This document shows positions 16,945 through 25,136 of a stretch of 35,328 nt of DNA, piece by piece. The stretch is taken from positions 1 through 35,328 of the forward strand of contig JAOZMY010000016.1 in assembly GCA_029934085.1 (NCBI GenBank), given 5' to 3'. This DNA is from a bacterium. Its GTDB lineage: Bacteria > Desulfobacterota > S145-22. Under the pieces are notes generated by a model. That model saw only the letters and a program-made list of their open reading frames with translations, had not been told where the DNA came from and did no database searches. The first letter of the stretch is position 1. Each line of letters starts with the position of its first letter. The translations under genes were made by a program, and so were the position numbers.

Positions 16945-18096
16945 GTGGAAGAATTGCAACAGCCGCTGCCGGAGCGGCTGGACCTGTTTACATGTATTCA
17001 ATGCGGGAAATGCACGGGGGGATGTCCGGTTTCCATTAAGTCGCCCCTGAATATTCGGCGGGTCATTCGGGAATCGACGGTGCGGGAGGACCTCCATATC
17101 TTTTTTGACCGACTGGAGATCTGGGATTGCACGACCTGCTCCACCTGTGCGATCCGGTGCCCGAGGGGACTCCGTCCCGTGGATGCCATTATCGGCCTCC
17201 GGGAGATGATGGTGGAAGAGGGGCGAATAGAGAAAACCATCATCGACGCCTTGGATGGGGCCTATAAGTACGGCAACCCTTGGGGACGAGCCAAGAACAA
17301 GCGCGCAGAATGGGCTCAGGACCTTGAGATTCCGAACGCCTTGGAAATGGATCCTGGCCAGGTTCTCTATTTTGTGTGTTGTGCCGCGTCCTACGACCCG
17401 CGAGTCCAAGTGGTGGCGAAATCTCTTGTGACAGTCCTTCGGGCCGCCGAGGTTTCCTTTGGGATTTTGGGAAACAAGGAGGTCTGTTGCGGTAGTGAGA
17501 TCCGGCGTATGGGAGAGGTGGGGCTTTTCGAGATGTTGATGGAAGAGAATATGAAAAACTTTACCAAGATTGAACCGAAGACCATTGTGACGACCTCGCC
17601 CCACTGCATGAACGCCCTGAAGAATGAATACGAGGGTCTCGACTCTGAGGTTCTCCATTACAGCCAGTTTGTCTGGCGGTTGATCGAGGAGGGGAAACTG
17701 AGTTTTAACACGGAAGTTCCCATGAAGGTAACGTATCACGACCCCTGCTATTTGGGGAAACAGAACGGGGTCTTTGATGAGCCCCGTGATGTCTTGAAGA
17801 GTATTCCTGGGATCGAATTGATTGAATTCGGACGATGCCGGGAAAACAGCCTTTGCTGTGAAGGGGGCGGCGGCCGCATGTGGATGGAAGGCACCGGGAT
17901 AGGAAAGCGCCTTTCAGAGGTTCGGGTGGAGGATGCCCTTGAGATGGGGGTCGAGGCGATTATCACCGCCTGCCCCTTCTGCCTGCTGACCCTGGAGGAT
18001 GCGGTCAAGACCACGGGGAACGAGGAGAAGATCAAGGTCATCGATCTGATGGAGCTGGCGTCTATGGGATTGGGCGTCACGCCGGAGGTAGAGTGA
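16945..18096 (+). CDS. HdrD-like Fe-S oxidoreductase (ferredoxin plus two CCG domains)
   Basis: This 383-residue protein has an N-terminal double [4Fe-4S] ferredoxin region (Cys17, 20, 23, 27 and Cys62, 65, 68, 72) followed by two cysteine-rich CCG domains. The first has FVCCAAS, EVCCGSE and PHC. The second has DPCYLG, SLCCEGGGG and CPFC. This is the layout of HdrD/GlpC-like proteins, where CCG domains hold unusual Fe-S clusters. There is no membrane segment, unlike the ETF-linked Fe-S oxidoreductases with a fused membrane domain. It starts with GTG behind GAGGAGG that overlaps the end of the previous gene. With ETF and HdrA genes next to it, it is probably an electron relay from acyl-CoA oxidation. 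Confidence 0.87.
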   Translation: MEELQQPLPERLDLFTCIQCGKCTGGCPVSIKSPLNIRRVIRESTVREDLHIFFDRLEIWDCTTCSTCAIRCPRGLRPVDAIIGLREMMVEEGRIEKTIIDALDGAYKYGNPWGRAKNKRAEWAQDLEIPNALEMDPGQVLYFVCCAASYDPRVQVVAKSLVTVLRAAEVSFGILGNKEVCCGSEIRRMGEVGLFEMLMEENMKNFTKIEPKTIVTTSPHCMNALKNEYEGLDSEVLHYSQFVWRLIEEGKLSFNTEVPMKVTYHDPCYLGKQNGVFDEPRDVLKSIPGIELIEFGRCRENSLCCEGGGGRMWMEGTGIGKRLSEVRVEDALEMGVEAIITACPFCLLTLEDAVKTTGNEEKIKVIDLMELASMGLGVTPEVE

Positions 18097-18102
18097 GAGG
18101 GG

Positions 18103-18155
18103 TAGTAGATAATAGGTGGTAGGTAGTAGGTTGACGGCCGAAGGTCGTACTTCGG
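18103..18155. repeat. 7-bp tandem array ending in a hairpin, before etfB
   Basis: Six 7-bp units run from 18103 to 18144: TAGTAGA, TAATAGG, TGGTAGG and TAGTAGG are followed by TTGACGG and CCGAAGG. The end forms a perfect 6-bp hairpin, CCGAAG (18138-18143) with CTTCGG (18150-18155). The array starts 7 bp after the HdrD-like stop. The same units and layout recur at 30996-31049. Confidence 0.65.
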
Positions 18156-18191
18156 ACTGAATAAAAACCATCCCTAAGGAGGAAGAAAAAT

Positions 18192-18983
18192 ATGGATATT
18201 ATCGTATGTATCAAGCGGGTTCCAGAGACAGCGGAAGCGGACCTGGTCATCGACGGGAGCAAAAAGGCCATCGACACGGACGGCCTCGTCTTTTCCATCA
18301 ATGAGTGGGACAACTACGCCGTCGAGGCGGCCATCCAGCTAAAAGAGGCTGAGGGCGGGACAATCACAGTAATCTCTGTGGGACCTGAAGAAAACAACGA
18401 GGTCCTGCGTCGTGCCCTGGCCATGGGTGCGGACGAGGCCCTGCGCCTGACCGATCCCGCATTCGAGGGGTCCGATGCCTATGCCATGGCGAAGATCCTC
18501 GCCGCGGCTATCAAGGATATTCCCCACGATCTCATTCTCACAGGGGTCCAAGCGGACGACGACGGCTTCGGCGCGGTAGGGGTTGCCTTGGCGCAGATGC
18601 TGGAACTCCCCTATGCGGCCCTCGTCACGGATATCAAGAAAGAGGGGGATACCCTCACCGTGCACAGGGAATTGGAGGGTGGTCTGGAGGAAGTGGATAC
18701 TCTCAAGCTCCCGGCCCTTTTGACCATCCAGACGGGAATTAACGAACCCCGGTATGTTTCCATCATGGGGATTCGCAGGGTAGCCAAGAAGGAGATTGGC
18801 GCCAAGGGCGTAGCAGACTTGGGATTGTCAGAGGAAGAAGTGGGATTGAAGGGTTCCCTGAGCCAGATCGAAGAGCTCTTCTTCCCACCTGTGGGAGAGG
18901 GCGCGGAGATCATCGAAGGCACCATGGATGAAAAGGCTGAAGCACTCGTCAAGATTCTTAAAGAGCGAGGAGGGATTGGATAA
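18192..18983 (+). CDS. etfB: electron transfer flavoprotein beta subunit
   Basis: This 263-residue protein is the small ETF subunit, which binds AMP or a second FAD. Seen: the opening IIVCIKRVPET, the INEWDNYAVEAA segment, VGPEENNEVLRRALAMGADEA, and the GVQADDDGFGAVGVALAQ signature around residues 115-132. Length is normal. A strong AAGGAGG site lies nine bases before the ATG. Its stop abuts the etfA ATG. It would accept electrons from the three acyl-CoA dehydrogenases encoded here. Whether it is a bifurcating type cannot be decided by eye, but the Hdr-like neighbours make the question relevant. Confidence 0.95.
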   Translation: MDIIVCIKRVPETAEADLVIDGSKKAIDTDGLVFSINEWDNYAVEAAIQLKEAEGGTITVISVGPEENNEVLRRALAMGADEALRLTDPAFEGSDAYAMAKILAAAIKDIPHDLILTGVQADDDGFGAVGVALAQMLELPYAALVTDIKKEGDTLTVHRELEGGLEEVDTLKLPALLTIQTGINEPRYVSIMGIRRVAKKEIGAKGVADLGLSEEEVGLKGSLSQIEELFFPPVGEGAEIIEGTMDEKAEALVKILKERGGIG

Positions 18984-19958
18984 ATGGAAAAGATAGCGGT
19001 ATTGGTGGAACATCGACAGAATGAGGTGAGAGATATTACCTTTGAGATGCTGGGCAAGGCTCACCAACTCCTTGAGGGTGGGGGAGAGGTCATTGCCCTC
19101 TTTTTAGGCGACGTATCCCAGAAGGGACTTTTGGACCAGATTACACCCCATGCCCATCGAACGGTTGCCTATCTCGATTCCAACCTGAAGGACTTTGAGC
19201 CCCTGCGGTATCAGGCGGCGTTTACCAATATTTTTGAAAATGTGGACTGCCAGCTCATCCTAATGGGGCAGACGGCCTTTGGGATGGACTTTGCACCGGC
19301 CATTGCAGCGAAATGGAAGATTCCCTTCACCACCGACGTGGTGGATATCGAGGCATCTGAGGAGCTTCATGCCATCCGTCAGATGTACAGCGGAAAGGTC
19401 AATGCGAAGGTTTCCCTGAAACCGGGAGAAAAAATGCTGTGTACCGTCCGCGCCGGAGCCTTCCCCGCGGAAGACATCCCGACTGTTTCCGGAGAGCTTC
19501 AGGAGATCACAGGGGCTATCGAGGGCGATTTCTCCGCTCGCACCTTTGTGGAATACCTGGAGGCGGCCGTGGGAGACGTGGACATCACCCAGGCGGATAT
19601 CATCGTCTCGGTAGGACGGGGGATCAAGGATGCGGATAACATCCCCATCGCTCAGGAACTGGCGGATGCCCTGGGGGGGGTCGTGGCTTGTTCAAGACCC
19701 GTGGCGGACAAGAAGTGGCTGCCGAAAGAACGCCAGGTGGGCACCTCTGGCAAGACCGTCAAACCCAAGGTCTATATCGCCCTCGGCATCAGCGGGGCCT
19801 TCCAGCATCAGGCGGGCATGAAAGGGGCTAACACGATTATCGCCGTGAACAAGGACCCGAAGGCGCCCATCTTCAGTATTGCCCACTACGGGATCGTGGA
19901 TGACCTCTTCAAGGTGGTGCCGGCCCTGACGGAGAAGGTGAAGGAGTTAAGAGGATAG
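18984..19958 (+). CDS. etfA: electron transfer flavoprotein alpha subunit
   Basis: This 324-residue protein is the large, FAD-binding ETF subunit. Seen: an N-terminal domain starting IAVLVEHRQNEV and the C-terminal FAD domain with SVGRGIKDADN, ACSRPVADKKWLPKERQVGTSG, ALGISGAFQHQAGMKG and NKDPKAPIF, all hallmark EtfA segments in order. The ATG follows the etfB stop without spacing, with GAGGAGGG inside the etfB end. It forms the heterodimer that passes electrons from acyl-CoA dehydrogenases to the Hdr-like proteins or to a membrane acceptor encoded elsewhere. Confidence 0.95.
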   Translation: MEKIAVLVEHRQNEVRDITFEMLGKAHQLLEGGGEVIALFLGDVSQKGLLDQITPHAHRTVAYLDSNLKDFEPLRYQAAFTNIFENVDCQLILMGQTAFGMDFAPAIAAKWKIPFTTDVVDIEASEELHAIRQMYSGKVNAKVSLKPGEKMLCTVRAGAFPAEDIPTVSGELQEITGAIEGDFSARTFVEYLEAAVGDVDITQADIIVSVGRGIKDADNIPIAQELADALGGVVACSRPVADKKWLPKERQVGTSGKTVKPKVYIALGISGAFQHQAGMKGANTIIAVNKDPKAPIFSIAHYGIVDDLFKVVPALTEKVKELRG

Positions 19959-19960
19959 AG

Positions 19961-20037
19961 CGTTTCTTTCGTTTATCTCGTTTATTCTGTTTGGAGGATG
20001 AACGAAATGAACCAGACAAACTAAACAAACGGGAGAA
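19961..20037. repeat. inverted array of 9-bp repeats between etfA and acyl-CoA dehydrogenase 2
   Basis: The left half has three 9-bp units (CGTTTCTTT, CGTTTATCT, CGTTTATTC). The right half has ACGAAATGA, ACCAGACAA and ACTAAACAA in the opposite sense. The two halves form an imperfect inverted repeat of about 33 bp per arm (19961-19994 and 19998-20031) with mismatches spaced every four to five bases. The array begins just after the etfA stop and reaches the ribosome-binding site of the next gene. Confidence 0.6.
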
Positions 20038-20040
20038 TAT

Positions 20041-21195
20041 ATGGATTTTGAGCTGAACATGGAACAAAGGGAGATCGTCAAGGCGGCCCGTGAGTTCGCG
20101 GAGGGGGAATTTGATCCCCAAGTTGCCATGGAACTGGAGAAATCCCACCAGTTTCCCTTCGATATACGAAAGAAGGCCTGTCAGTTGGGCTTCATCGGGA
20201 TTCATTTTCCCGAGGAATACGGCGGTCAGGGCTACGGAATCTTTGAGAATGCCTTGATCGTGGAGGAATTCTGTCGTAGGGATTCCGGGATTGGCAGCGC
20301 GGTGGTCCTGTCTGATTTTTCTTCCGAGATTATCATGCGCTTTGGCTCGGAAGAACAGAAAAAAGCGTATCTCCCCAAGGTTGCTTCGGGAGAGTATATC
20401 TCCGGTGGCGGTTATACCGAGCCGGATCACGGCAGTGACATCACTTTGATGAATACGACAGCGGTGAAAGATGGGGACTCCTACGTCATCAATGGCTCCA
20501 AGACCTTCATTACCAATGGAGGGATTGCTAAGTTCCTCATCGTACTCTGCCAGACGGATGAGAACGCCTCTCCCACCTACCGGGGGCAGAGCACCTTCAT
20601 CGTTCCCACGGACGTGGAGGGGTTTGAGGCGGTGGAAATCGAGGACAAGATGGGGCTGAAGATGACTTCCACGTGCGAGATCTATCTGAACAACGTCCGA
20701 GTGCCCGCGGATAACCTCATTGGAAAAGAGGGAAGGGGATTCTACCAGGTTCTGGAATTCTTCGACGAGAGCCGCGTGGAGATAGCGGCACAGGCCTTGG
20801 GGATTGCCCAGGGGGCGCTGGATCGAACGATCGCCTATATCAAAGAACGGACCCAGTTTGGAAGGAAGATCGCGGCGTTCCAGGTCAACCAGCACAAAGC
20901 GGCGGATATGGCGACCCGGGTGGAGCTTGCGCGATTGATTGTTTATAAGGCCGCCTGGAACTATGACAAAGGAAGAATCGATCCGGTCCTGACCTCCATG
21001 GCCAAGATGACGGCAGGTCGGACGGCAGTGGAGGTTTGTGACGAGGCCATCCAGATGCACGGTGGCTATGGATACATATTGGAAAACGAGGTGGAGAGAT
21101 TCTATCGGGATGCCAAGATCACGGAGATCTACGAAGGAACCCGAGAGATCCAGAAGAACACCATTGCCTCCACGATCGTGGGACGGTTTAAGTAG
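20041..21195 (+). CDS. acyl-CoA dehydrogenase 2
   Basis: This 384-residue acyl-CoA dehydrogenase differs clearly from the first one: its TEPDHGSDI segment replaces the usual TEPxAGSD, and INGSKTFITNGG follows. The FAD contact region ERTQFGRKIAAFQVNQ and the catalytic base Glu365 in YEGTREIQ are present, so it should be active. It lies between etfA and the HdrA-like genes, which suggests that its electrons go to this ETF. The GGGAG site before the ATG is supplied by the end of the 9-bp repeat array. Substrate unknown. Confidence 0.91.
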   Translation: MDFELNMEQREIVKAAREFAEGEFDPQVAMELEKSHQFPFDIRKKACQLGFIGIHFPEEYGGQGYGIFENALIVEEFCRRDSGIGSAVVLSDFSSEIIMRFGSEEQKKAYLPKVASGEYISGGGYTEPDHGSDITLMNTTAVKDGDSYVINGSKTFITNGGIAKFLIVLCQTDENASPTYRGQSTFIVPTDVEGFEAVEIEDKMGLKMTSTCEIYLNNVRVPADNLIGKEGRGFYQVLEFFDESRVEIAAQALGIAQGALDRTIAYIKERTQFGRKIAAFQVNQHKAADMATRVELARLIVYKAAWNYDKGRIDPVLTSMAKMTAGRTAVEVCDEAIQMHGGYGYILENEVERFYRDAKITEIYEGTREIQKNTIASTIVGRFK

Positions 21196-21260
21196 AGGAG
21201 GCCGATTTCTCAGCATGAGTTTGGAACGATTCAGAACCGGCAGACCTGGGGAGAAAATGA

Positions 21261-21316
21261 GGAGCCCGGAGCCTGAAGTCCGAAGTCCGAAGTTCTGGCT
21301 TTCAGTTTTCAGCCTG
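21261..21316. repeat. 7-bp tandem array before the first hdrA-like gene
   Basis: Eight 7-bp units in a row: GGAGCCC, GGAGCCT, then GAAGTCC twice, GAAGTTC, TGGCTTT, CAGTTTT and CAGCCTG. The GAAGTCC units resemble GAAGCTC at 1342. The array lies 65 bp after the dehydrogenase stop and 17 bp before the start at 21334. Confidence 0.65.
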
Positions 21317-21333
21317 GGGCTTGAGGCCGGACA

Positions 21334-22650
21334 ATGCGGTTGGAGCCGGCCATGAAAGACGTGCTCGTCATCGGAGCCGGTATTGCGGGGATCCAGGCGT
21401 CCCTGGACATGGCGGATGCCGGCTTTACCGTCCATTTGGTGGAGAAAGAACCCACCATCGGGGGGCATATGGCCCAGACCGACAAGGTGTTTCCGACGCT
21501 GGACTGCTCGTCCTGTATCCTGACACCCAAGATGGTTAGTGTGGGGCAGCATCCCAATATTCGCCTCTACACCCTCAGTGAGGTGACGAAGATCGACGGC
21601 AGGGCCGGGGACTTCACCGTCGAAATCCTCCGACATCCCCGATATGTGGATGAATCGGCCTGTACGGGTTGCGGGGCTTGTGCCGAGGCTTGTGTCATGA
21701 AGGGCCGCATCAAGAACGCCTTCGACATGGGGATTGGTAAGCGCGGGGCGATCTATATCGCGTTCCCCCAGGCGGTTCCCTTGAAATACGCCATCGATCC
21801 GGAGACGTGCCTGACATTGAGCCGGGGGAAGTGCAAGAAGGGTCCTCCCTGCAAGCTGGCCTGCGATGCCGATGCCATCAACTTCGAGGATACTGAAAAG
21901 ACCCTGACGGTCCACGTGGGGGCCATTGTCGTGGCTACGGGATACGACCCCTTCGATCCCAGGCTCAAACCCGAATACGGTTACGGGAAGTACCCGGAGG
22001 TTCTAACCGCCCTGGAGGTGGAACGGCTGTGCAGTGCATCGGGACCCACATTGGGGGAGATCGTGGTCAACGGGAAAAAACCGAGCAAGGTTTTCTTTAT
22101 CCACTGTGTGGGATCCAGGGATCACACGGTGGACAATCTCTATTGTAGTCGCGTTTGCTGTATGTTCACGGCGAAACAGGCACACCTGGTGAAGGACAAG
22201 GTCCCCGAAGCTAAGGTAACGGTGACGTATATCGATATCCGAGCCTTTGGGAAAGGCTACGAGGAGTTCTACGAGCGGGTACAGAGCGAGGGAATCATCT
22301 ACCGCCGCGGGGTCATCTCGGAGGTCTTCAAAAAAGGGGACAAACTTTACGTGAGAGGGGAAGATACATTTCTGGGTGAGACCTATGAGGAAGAGGCGGA
22401 TATGGTCGTCCTGGCGGCGGGGCTCGTGCAGCGGAAGGGACTGGAGGTGATTGAGGCGCTGGGTGTCCAGAAGGGTGACGACCGGTTTTTCTGCGGTCCC
22501 TCCCCCTTGGATCCGGTTGAGACGGGGATAGAGGGGGTTTATCTGGCGGGATGCTGCGCAGGCCCGAAGGATATCCCGGATACGGTTGTTCAGGCCAGTG
22601 GAGCGGCGTCTCGTGCCATGACGATCCTGTCGAGGGAGGAGGCGGCATGA
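21334..22650 (+). CDS. HdrA-like FAD/Fe-S protein, short form
   Basis: This 438-residue HdrA-family flavoprotein starts directly with the FAD domain (VLVIGAGIAGIQA, PTIGGHMAQTDKVFP) and lacks the N-terminal HdrA domain and C-terminal ferredoxin. Seen: TLDCSSCILTPKM, one [4Fe-4S] motif CTGCGACAEAC, a second Cys-rich segment around CKKGPPCKLAC, the HdrA-specific HCVGSRD then CSRVCCMFTAKQ, and the C-terminal GCCAGPKDIPDTVVQASGAA segment that closes the flavin domain. Start is ambiguous: ATG 21334 or ATG 21352 (six residues shorter, matching the usual family start). Its stop overlaps the next start. HdrA proteins carry the flavin that splits or merges electron pairs, so it likely works with the long HdrA and ETF. 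Confidence 0.87.
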   Translation: MRLEPAMKDVLVIGAGIAGIQASLDMADAGFTVHLVEKEPTIGGHMAQTDKVFPTLDCSSCILTPKMVSVGQHPNIRLYTLSEVTKIDGRAGDFTVEILRHPRYVDESACTGCGACAEACVMKGRIKNAFDMGIGKRGAIYIAFPQAVPLKYAIDPETCLTLSRGKCKKGPPCKLACDADAINFEDTEKTLTVHVGAIVVATGYDPFDPRLKPEYGYGKYPEVLTALEVERLCSASGPTLGEIVVNGKKPSKVFFIHCVGSRDHTVDNLYCSRVCCMFTAKQAHLVKDKVPEAKVTVTYIDIRAFGKGYEEFYERVQSEGIIYRRGVISEVFKKGDKLYVRGEDTFLGETYEEEADMVVLAAGLVQRKGLEVIEALGVQKGDDRFFCGPSPLDPVETGIEGVYLAGCCAGPKDIPDTVVQASGAASRAMTILSREEAA

Positions 22651-24605
22651 GGATCGGGGTTTACGTCTGTCATTGCGGCATCAATATCGCCTCGGTTGTG
22701 GACGTGGCCGCCGTGCGGGATTACGCAAAGACCCTTCCGGATGTCGTGCTCGCCAAGGATTACCAGTACATGTGTTCCGATCCGGGACAGGAGATGGTTC
22801 GGGAAGATATCGGGGAACATCAACTGGACCGAGTGGTTATCGCGGCCTGCTCCCCCAGGATGCACGAGGCGACCTTTCGAAAGGTCATGGAGAAGGGTGG
22901 GATCAACGCCTACTATTTCGAGGAGGCCAATATCCGGGAGCAGTGTTCCTGGGTGCATTCGGACCGCGAGGTTGCCACGGAGAAGGCGAAGGAGCTGGTG
23001 GCCGCGGCGGTTGCCCGCGTGCATCTTCAAGAATCCCTTCAGGAAAAAGAAGCCTCCGTGATCCCCGCCGCTCTGATCATCGGGGGGGGAATTGCGGGAT
23101 TGACGGCAGCCAAAGACATGGCGGAGGCAGGCTTTAAGGTGACCCTGCTCGAACGGAAGCCCTATCTGGGGGGGCACGTGGCCAAATGGACCGACACCTT
23201 TCCCAACATGGCCAAGGCAAGCGAGTTCCTGACACCTTTGATGGAGCTGGTTAAGACCCACGAGAATGTCGAGGTCCTGACTTCGGGGGAACTGGTTGAC
23301 CTGGAAGGGTTTGTAGGAAATTATCAGGCGAAGGTTTCCCTGAGTCCCCGGTATGTGGACGAGACGGCTTGCACACGGTGCGGGAAGTGCCTGGAGGTAT
23401 GTCCCGTAGAGGTGCCGGATGAGGAGACATGGGGGCTTATGGAACGGAAAGCTATTGTCTTGCCCCCGCCACCGCATGACCCGGATACCGCTTTCATCGA
23501 TGCGAGTAGCTGTCGCCATTTCACGGAAGAGGGGTGTAATGCCTGTGTGTCGGCCTGTCCGGAGGGGGCGATTTCTTTAGAGGCGCAGTCCGAGGAGCGG
23601 ATTATCGATACCGGCGTGATTATTGTCGCCACAGGATACAATCTCTTTGACCCAGCCCGCAAACCGGAATTGAATTATGAGAAACTCCCCACGGTTATTA
23701 CGGGGCCCCAGCTTGAGAGGCTTTTGGACGAGAATGGCCCAACGAAGGGGAAGCTTGTTCTGAATGGGGAAAGCCCCAAAAGAATTACCTTCATTCACTG
23801 TGTGGGCTCTCGGGATCACACCGTCGGCAATCTTTACTGCAGCCGGGTCTGCTGCATGTTCACGGCGAAGCAGGCCATGATGATCAAGGGACGGTATCCC
23901 GATATGCGGATTCGCGTCTGTTACATGGACATGCGGACCTTCTGCCGAGGGTGCGAGGAGTTTTACAACGCCGTTCAAGGCATGGGGATTTATTATACTC
24001 GCGGGATGGTTTCAGAGATCTTCCCCAAAGAGGGGAAACCCGTGGTGCGATTTGAAGACACCTTTCTCGAAGAGATGATGGAGGAACCCTCAGACTGGGT
24101 GGTTTTGGCCGTGGGGATGGAACCTCCGGAGGGCACGGAATCTCTTCAGAACCTCTTGAAGCTTTCCCGATCCGCGGATGGCTTCTTCTTGGAGGCTCAC
24201 CCCAAACTTCGTCCCGTGGACACGGATACCGACGGGATCTTTCTCGCGGGATGTTGCCAGGGACCGAGGGATATTGCGGACACGGTTTCGTCCGCCCACG
24301 CTGCAGCCTCCCGGGCATCGATCCCCCTCTTTGCCGGAAAGGTGGCCATTGCTCCTATTGTGGCGGAAGTGGATACGGAGGTCTGCGCGGGATGTGCCCT
24401 TTGTGAGCAGGTCTGCGTCTATGGGGCGCTGAAATTGGATGAGATGAGCAAGAAGATGACCGTGAACGAGGCGGTCTGCAAGGGGTGCGGGGCATGCAGC
24501 GCCACCTGCCCATCCAGCGCCATCAAGCTGAGGAATTTCAAGAATCACCAACTCTTGGCGCAAATCGACGCCCTCTGCGTGAAATCGGCGGAGATAAGCG
24601 GATGA
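22647..24605 (+). CDS. HdrA-like FAD/Fe-S protein, long form
   Basis: This 652-residue protein has the full HdrA layout: an N-terminal domain (1-130, Cys8, Cys10, Cys43, Cys68, Cys100), FAD motif GGGIAG (146-151), Fe-S motifs at Cys242/245/248/252 and Cys289/297/300/304, the CSRVCCMFTAKQ motif and two C-terminal [4Fe-4S] motifs (CAGCALCEQVC and CKGCGACSATC). It lacks the DCSSCIL cysteines that the short HdrA has (it reads NMAKASEFL there) and has extra cysteines in FCRGCEEFY. I chose ATG 22647, which overlaps the previous stop and opens with VYVCHCGIN, over in-frame upstream ATGs. The two HdrA proteins may form a heteromer fed by ETF. Confidence 0.88.
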   Translation: MRIGVYVCHCGINIASVVDVAAVRDYAKTLPDVVLAKDYQYMCSDPGQEMVREDIGEHQLDRVVIAACSPRMHEATFRKVMEKGGINAYYFEEANIREQCSWVHSDREVATEKAKELVAAAVARVHLQESLQEKEASVIPAALIIGGGIAGLTAAKDMAEAGFKVTLLERKPYLGGHVAKWTDTFPNMAKASEFLTPLMELVKTHENVEVLTSGELVDLEGFVGNYQAKVSLSPRYVDETACTRCGKCLEVCPVEVPDEETWGLMERKAIVLPPPPHDPDTAFIDASSCRHFTEEGCNACVSACPEGAISLEAQSEERIIDTGVIIVATGYNLFDPARKPELNYEKLPTVITGPQLERLLDENGPTKGKLVLNGESPKRITFIHCVGSRDHTVGNLYCSRVCCMFTAKQAMMIKGRYPDMRIRVCYMDMRTFCRGCEEFYNAVQGMGIYYTRGMVSEIFPKEGKPVVRFEDTFLEEMMEEPSDWVVLAVGMEPPEGTESLQNLLKLSRSADGFFLEAHPKLRPVDTDTDGIFLAGCCQGPRDIADTVSSAHAAASRASIPLFAGKVAIAPIVAEVDTEVCAGCALCEQVCVYGALKLDEMSKKMTVNEAVCKGCGACSATCPSSAIKLRNFKNHQLLAQIDALCVKSAEISG

Positions 24606-25123
24606 AGGGGATGGTACAGGTCTATACGGGAAACGGAAAGGGAAAGACGACGGCGGCCCTGGGGCTTGCCATGCGAGCCATTGGGCAAGGACTCAAGGTT
24701 CACATGATCCAGTTCATGAAAGGGAACATCGAATACGGTGAGCTCAAGACGGCAAGGCGCCTGGCCCCGGATTTTACCATCACACAGATGGGACGTGAGA
24801 CCTTCGTGGATCATGACAACCCGGACGAGATCGACCGTGAATGGGCCAGGAAGGGGATGCGCCTGGCGAGGGAGCTGTTCAAAAAGGAAGAACTGAATGT
24901 CTTGATCCTGGATGAGATCAACGTGGCCATTGATTTCAAGCTCGTTTCCAAGGAGGAAGTCCTGGCGCTGATCCGGGAGAAGCCCGACGCGCTGGAGCTG
25001 ATTCTCACGGGGCGATACGCCCCCGTCGAGATTGTTAAGGAGGCAGACCTGGTCACGGAGATGCTGGAGATCAAGCACTATTATCATCGGGGGATAGAGT
25101 CCCGAAAGGGATTTGAGTTGTAA
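24602..25123 (+). CDS. cobO: corrinoid adenosyltransferase (CobO/BtuR type)
   Basis: This 173-residue enzyme transfers the adenosyl group of ATP to cob(I)alamin and makes coenzyme B12. Seen: an N-terminal P-loop GNGKGKTT (10-17) followed by [13 protein letters not shown], then [15 protein letters not shown] as the Walker B region and LTGRYAP. Length fits CobO/BtuR. The ATG at 24602 overlaps the HdrA stop, so a longer upstream reading frame is not needed. Its position just before the B12-dependent mutase shows the purpose: to keep that enzyme supplied with adenosylcobalamin, or to repair inactivated cofactor. Confidence 0.93.
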   Translation: MKGMVQVYTGNGKGKTTAALGLAMRAIGQGLKVHMIQFMKGNIEYGELKTARRLAPDFTITQMGRETFVDHDNPDEIDREWARKGMRLARELFKKEELNVLILDEINVAIDFKLVSKEEVLALIREKPDALELILTGRYAPVEIVKEADLVTEMLEIKHYYHRGIESRKGFEL

Positions 25124-25136
25124 AAGGGGTGAGATT

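Noticed and set aside
19909-21915. Long open frame on the minus strand (668 codons), and several other minus-strand frames over 250 codons.
   Set aside because: They lie opposite well-supported genes, have no ribosome-binding sites or recognisable domains, and show the low-quality composition of GC-rich antisense frames.
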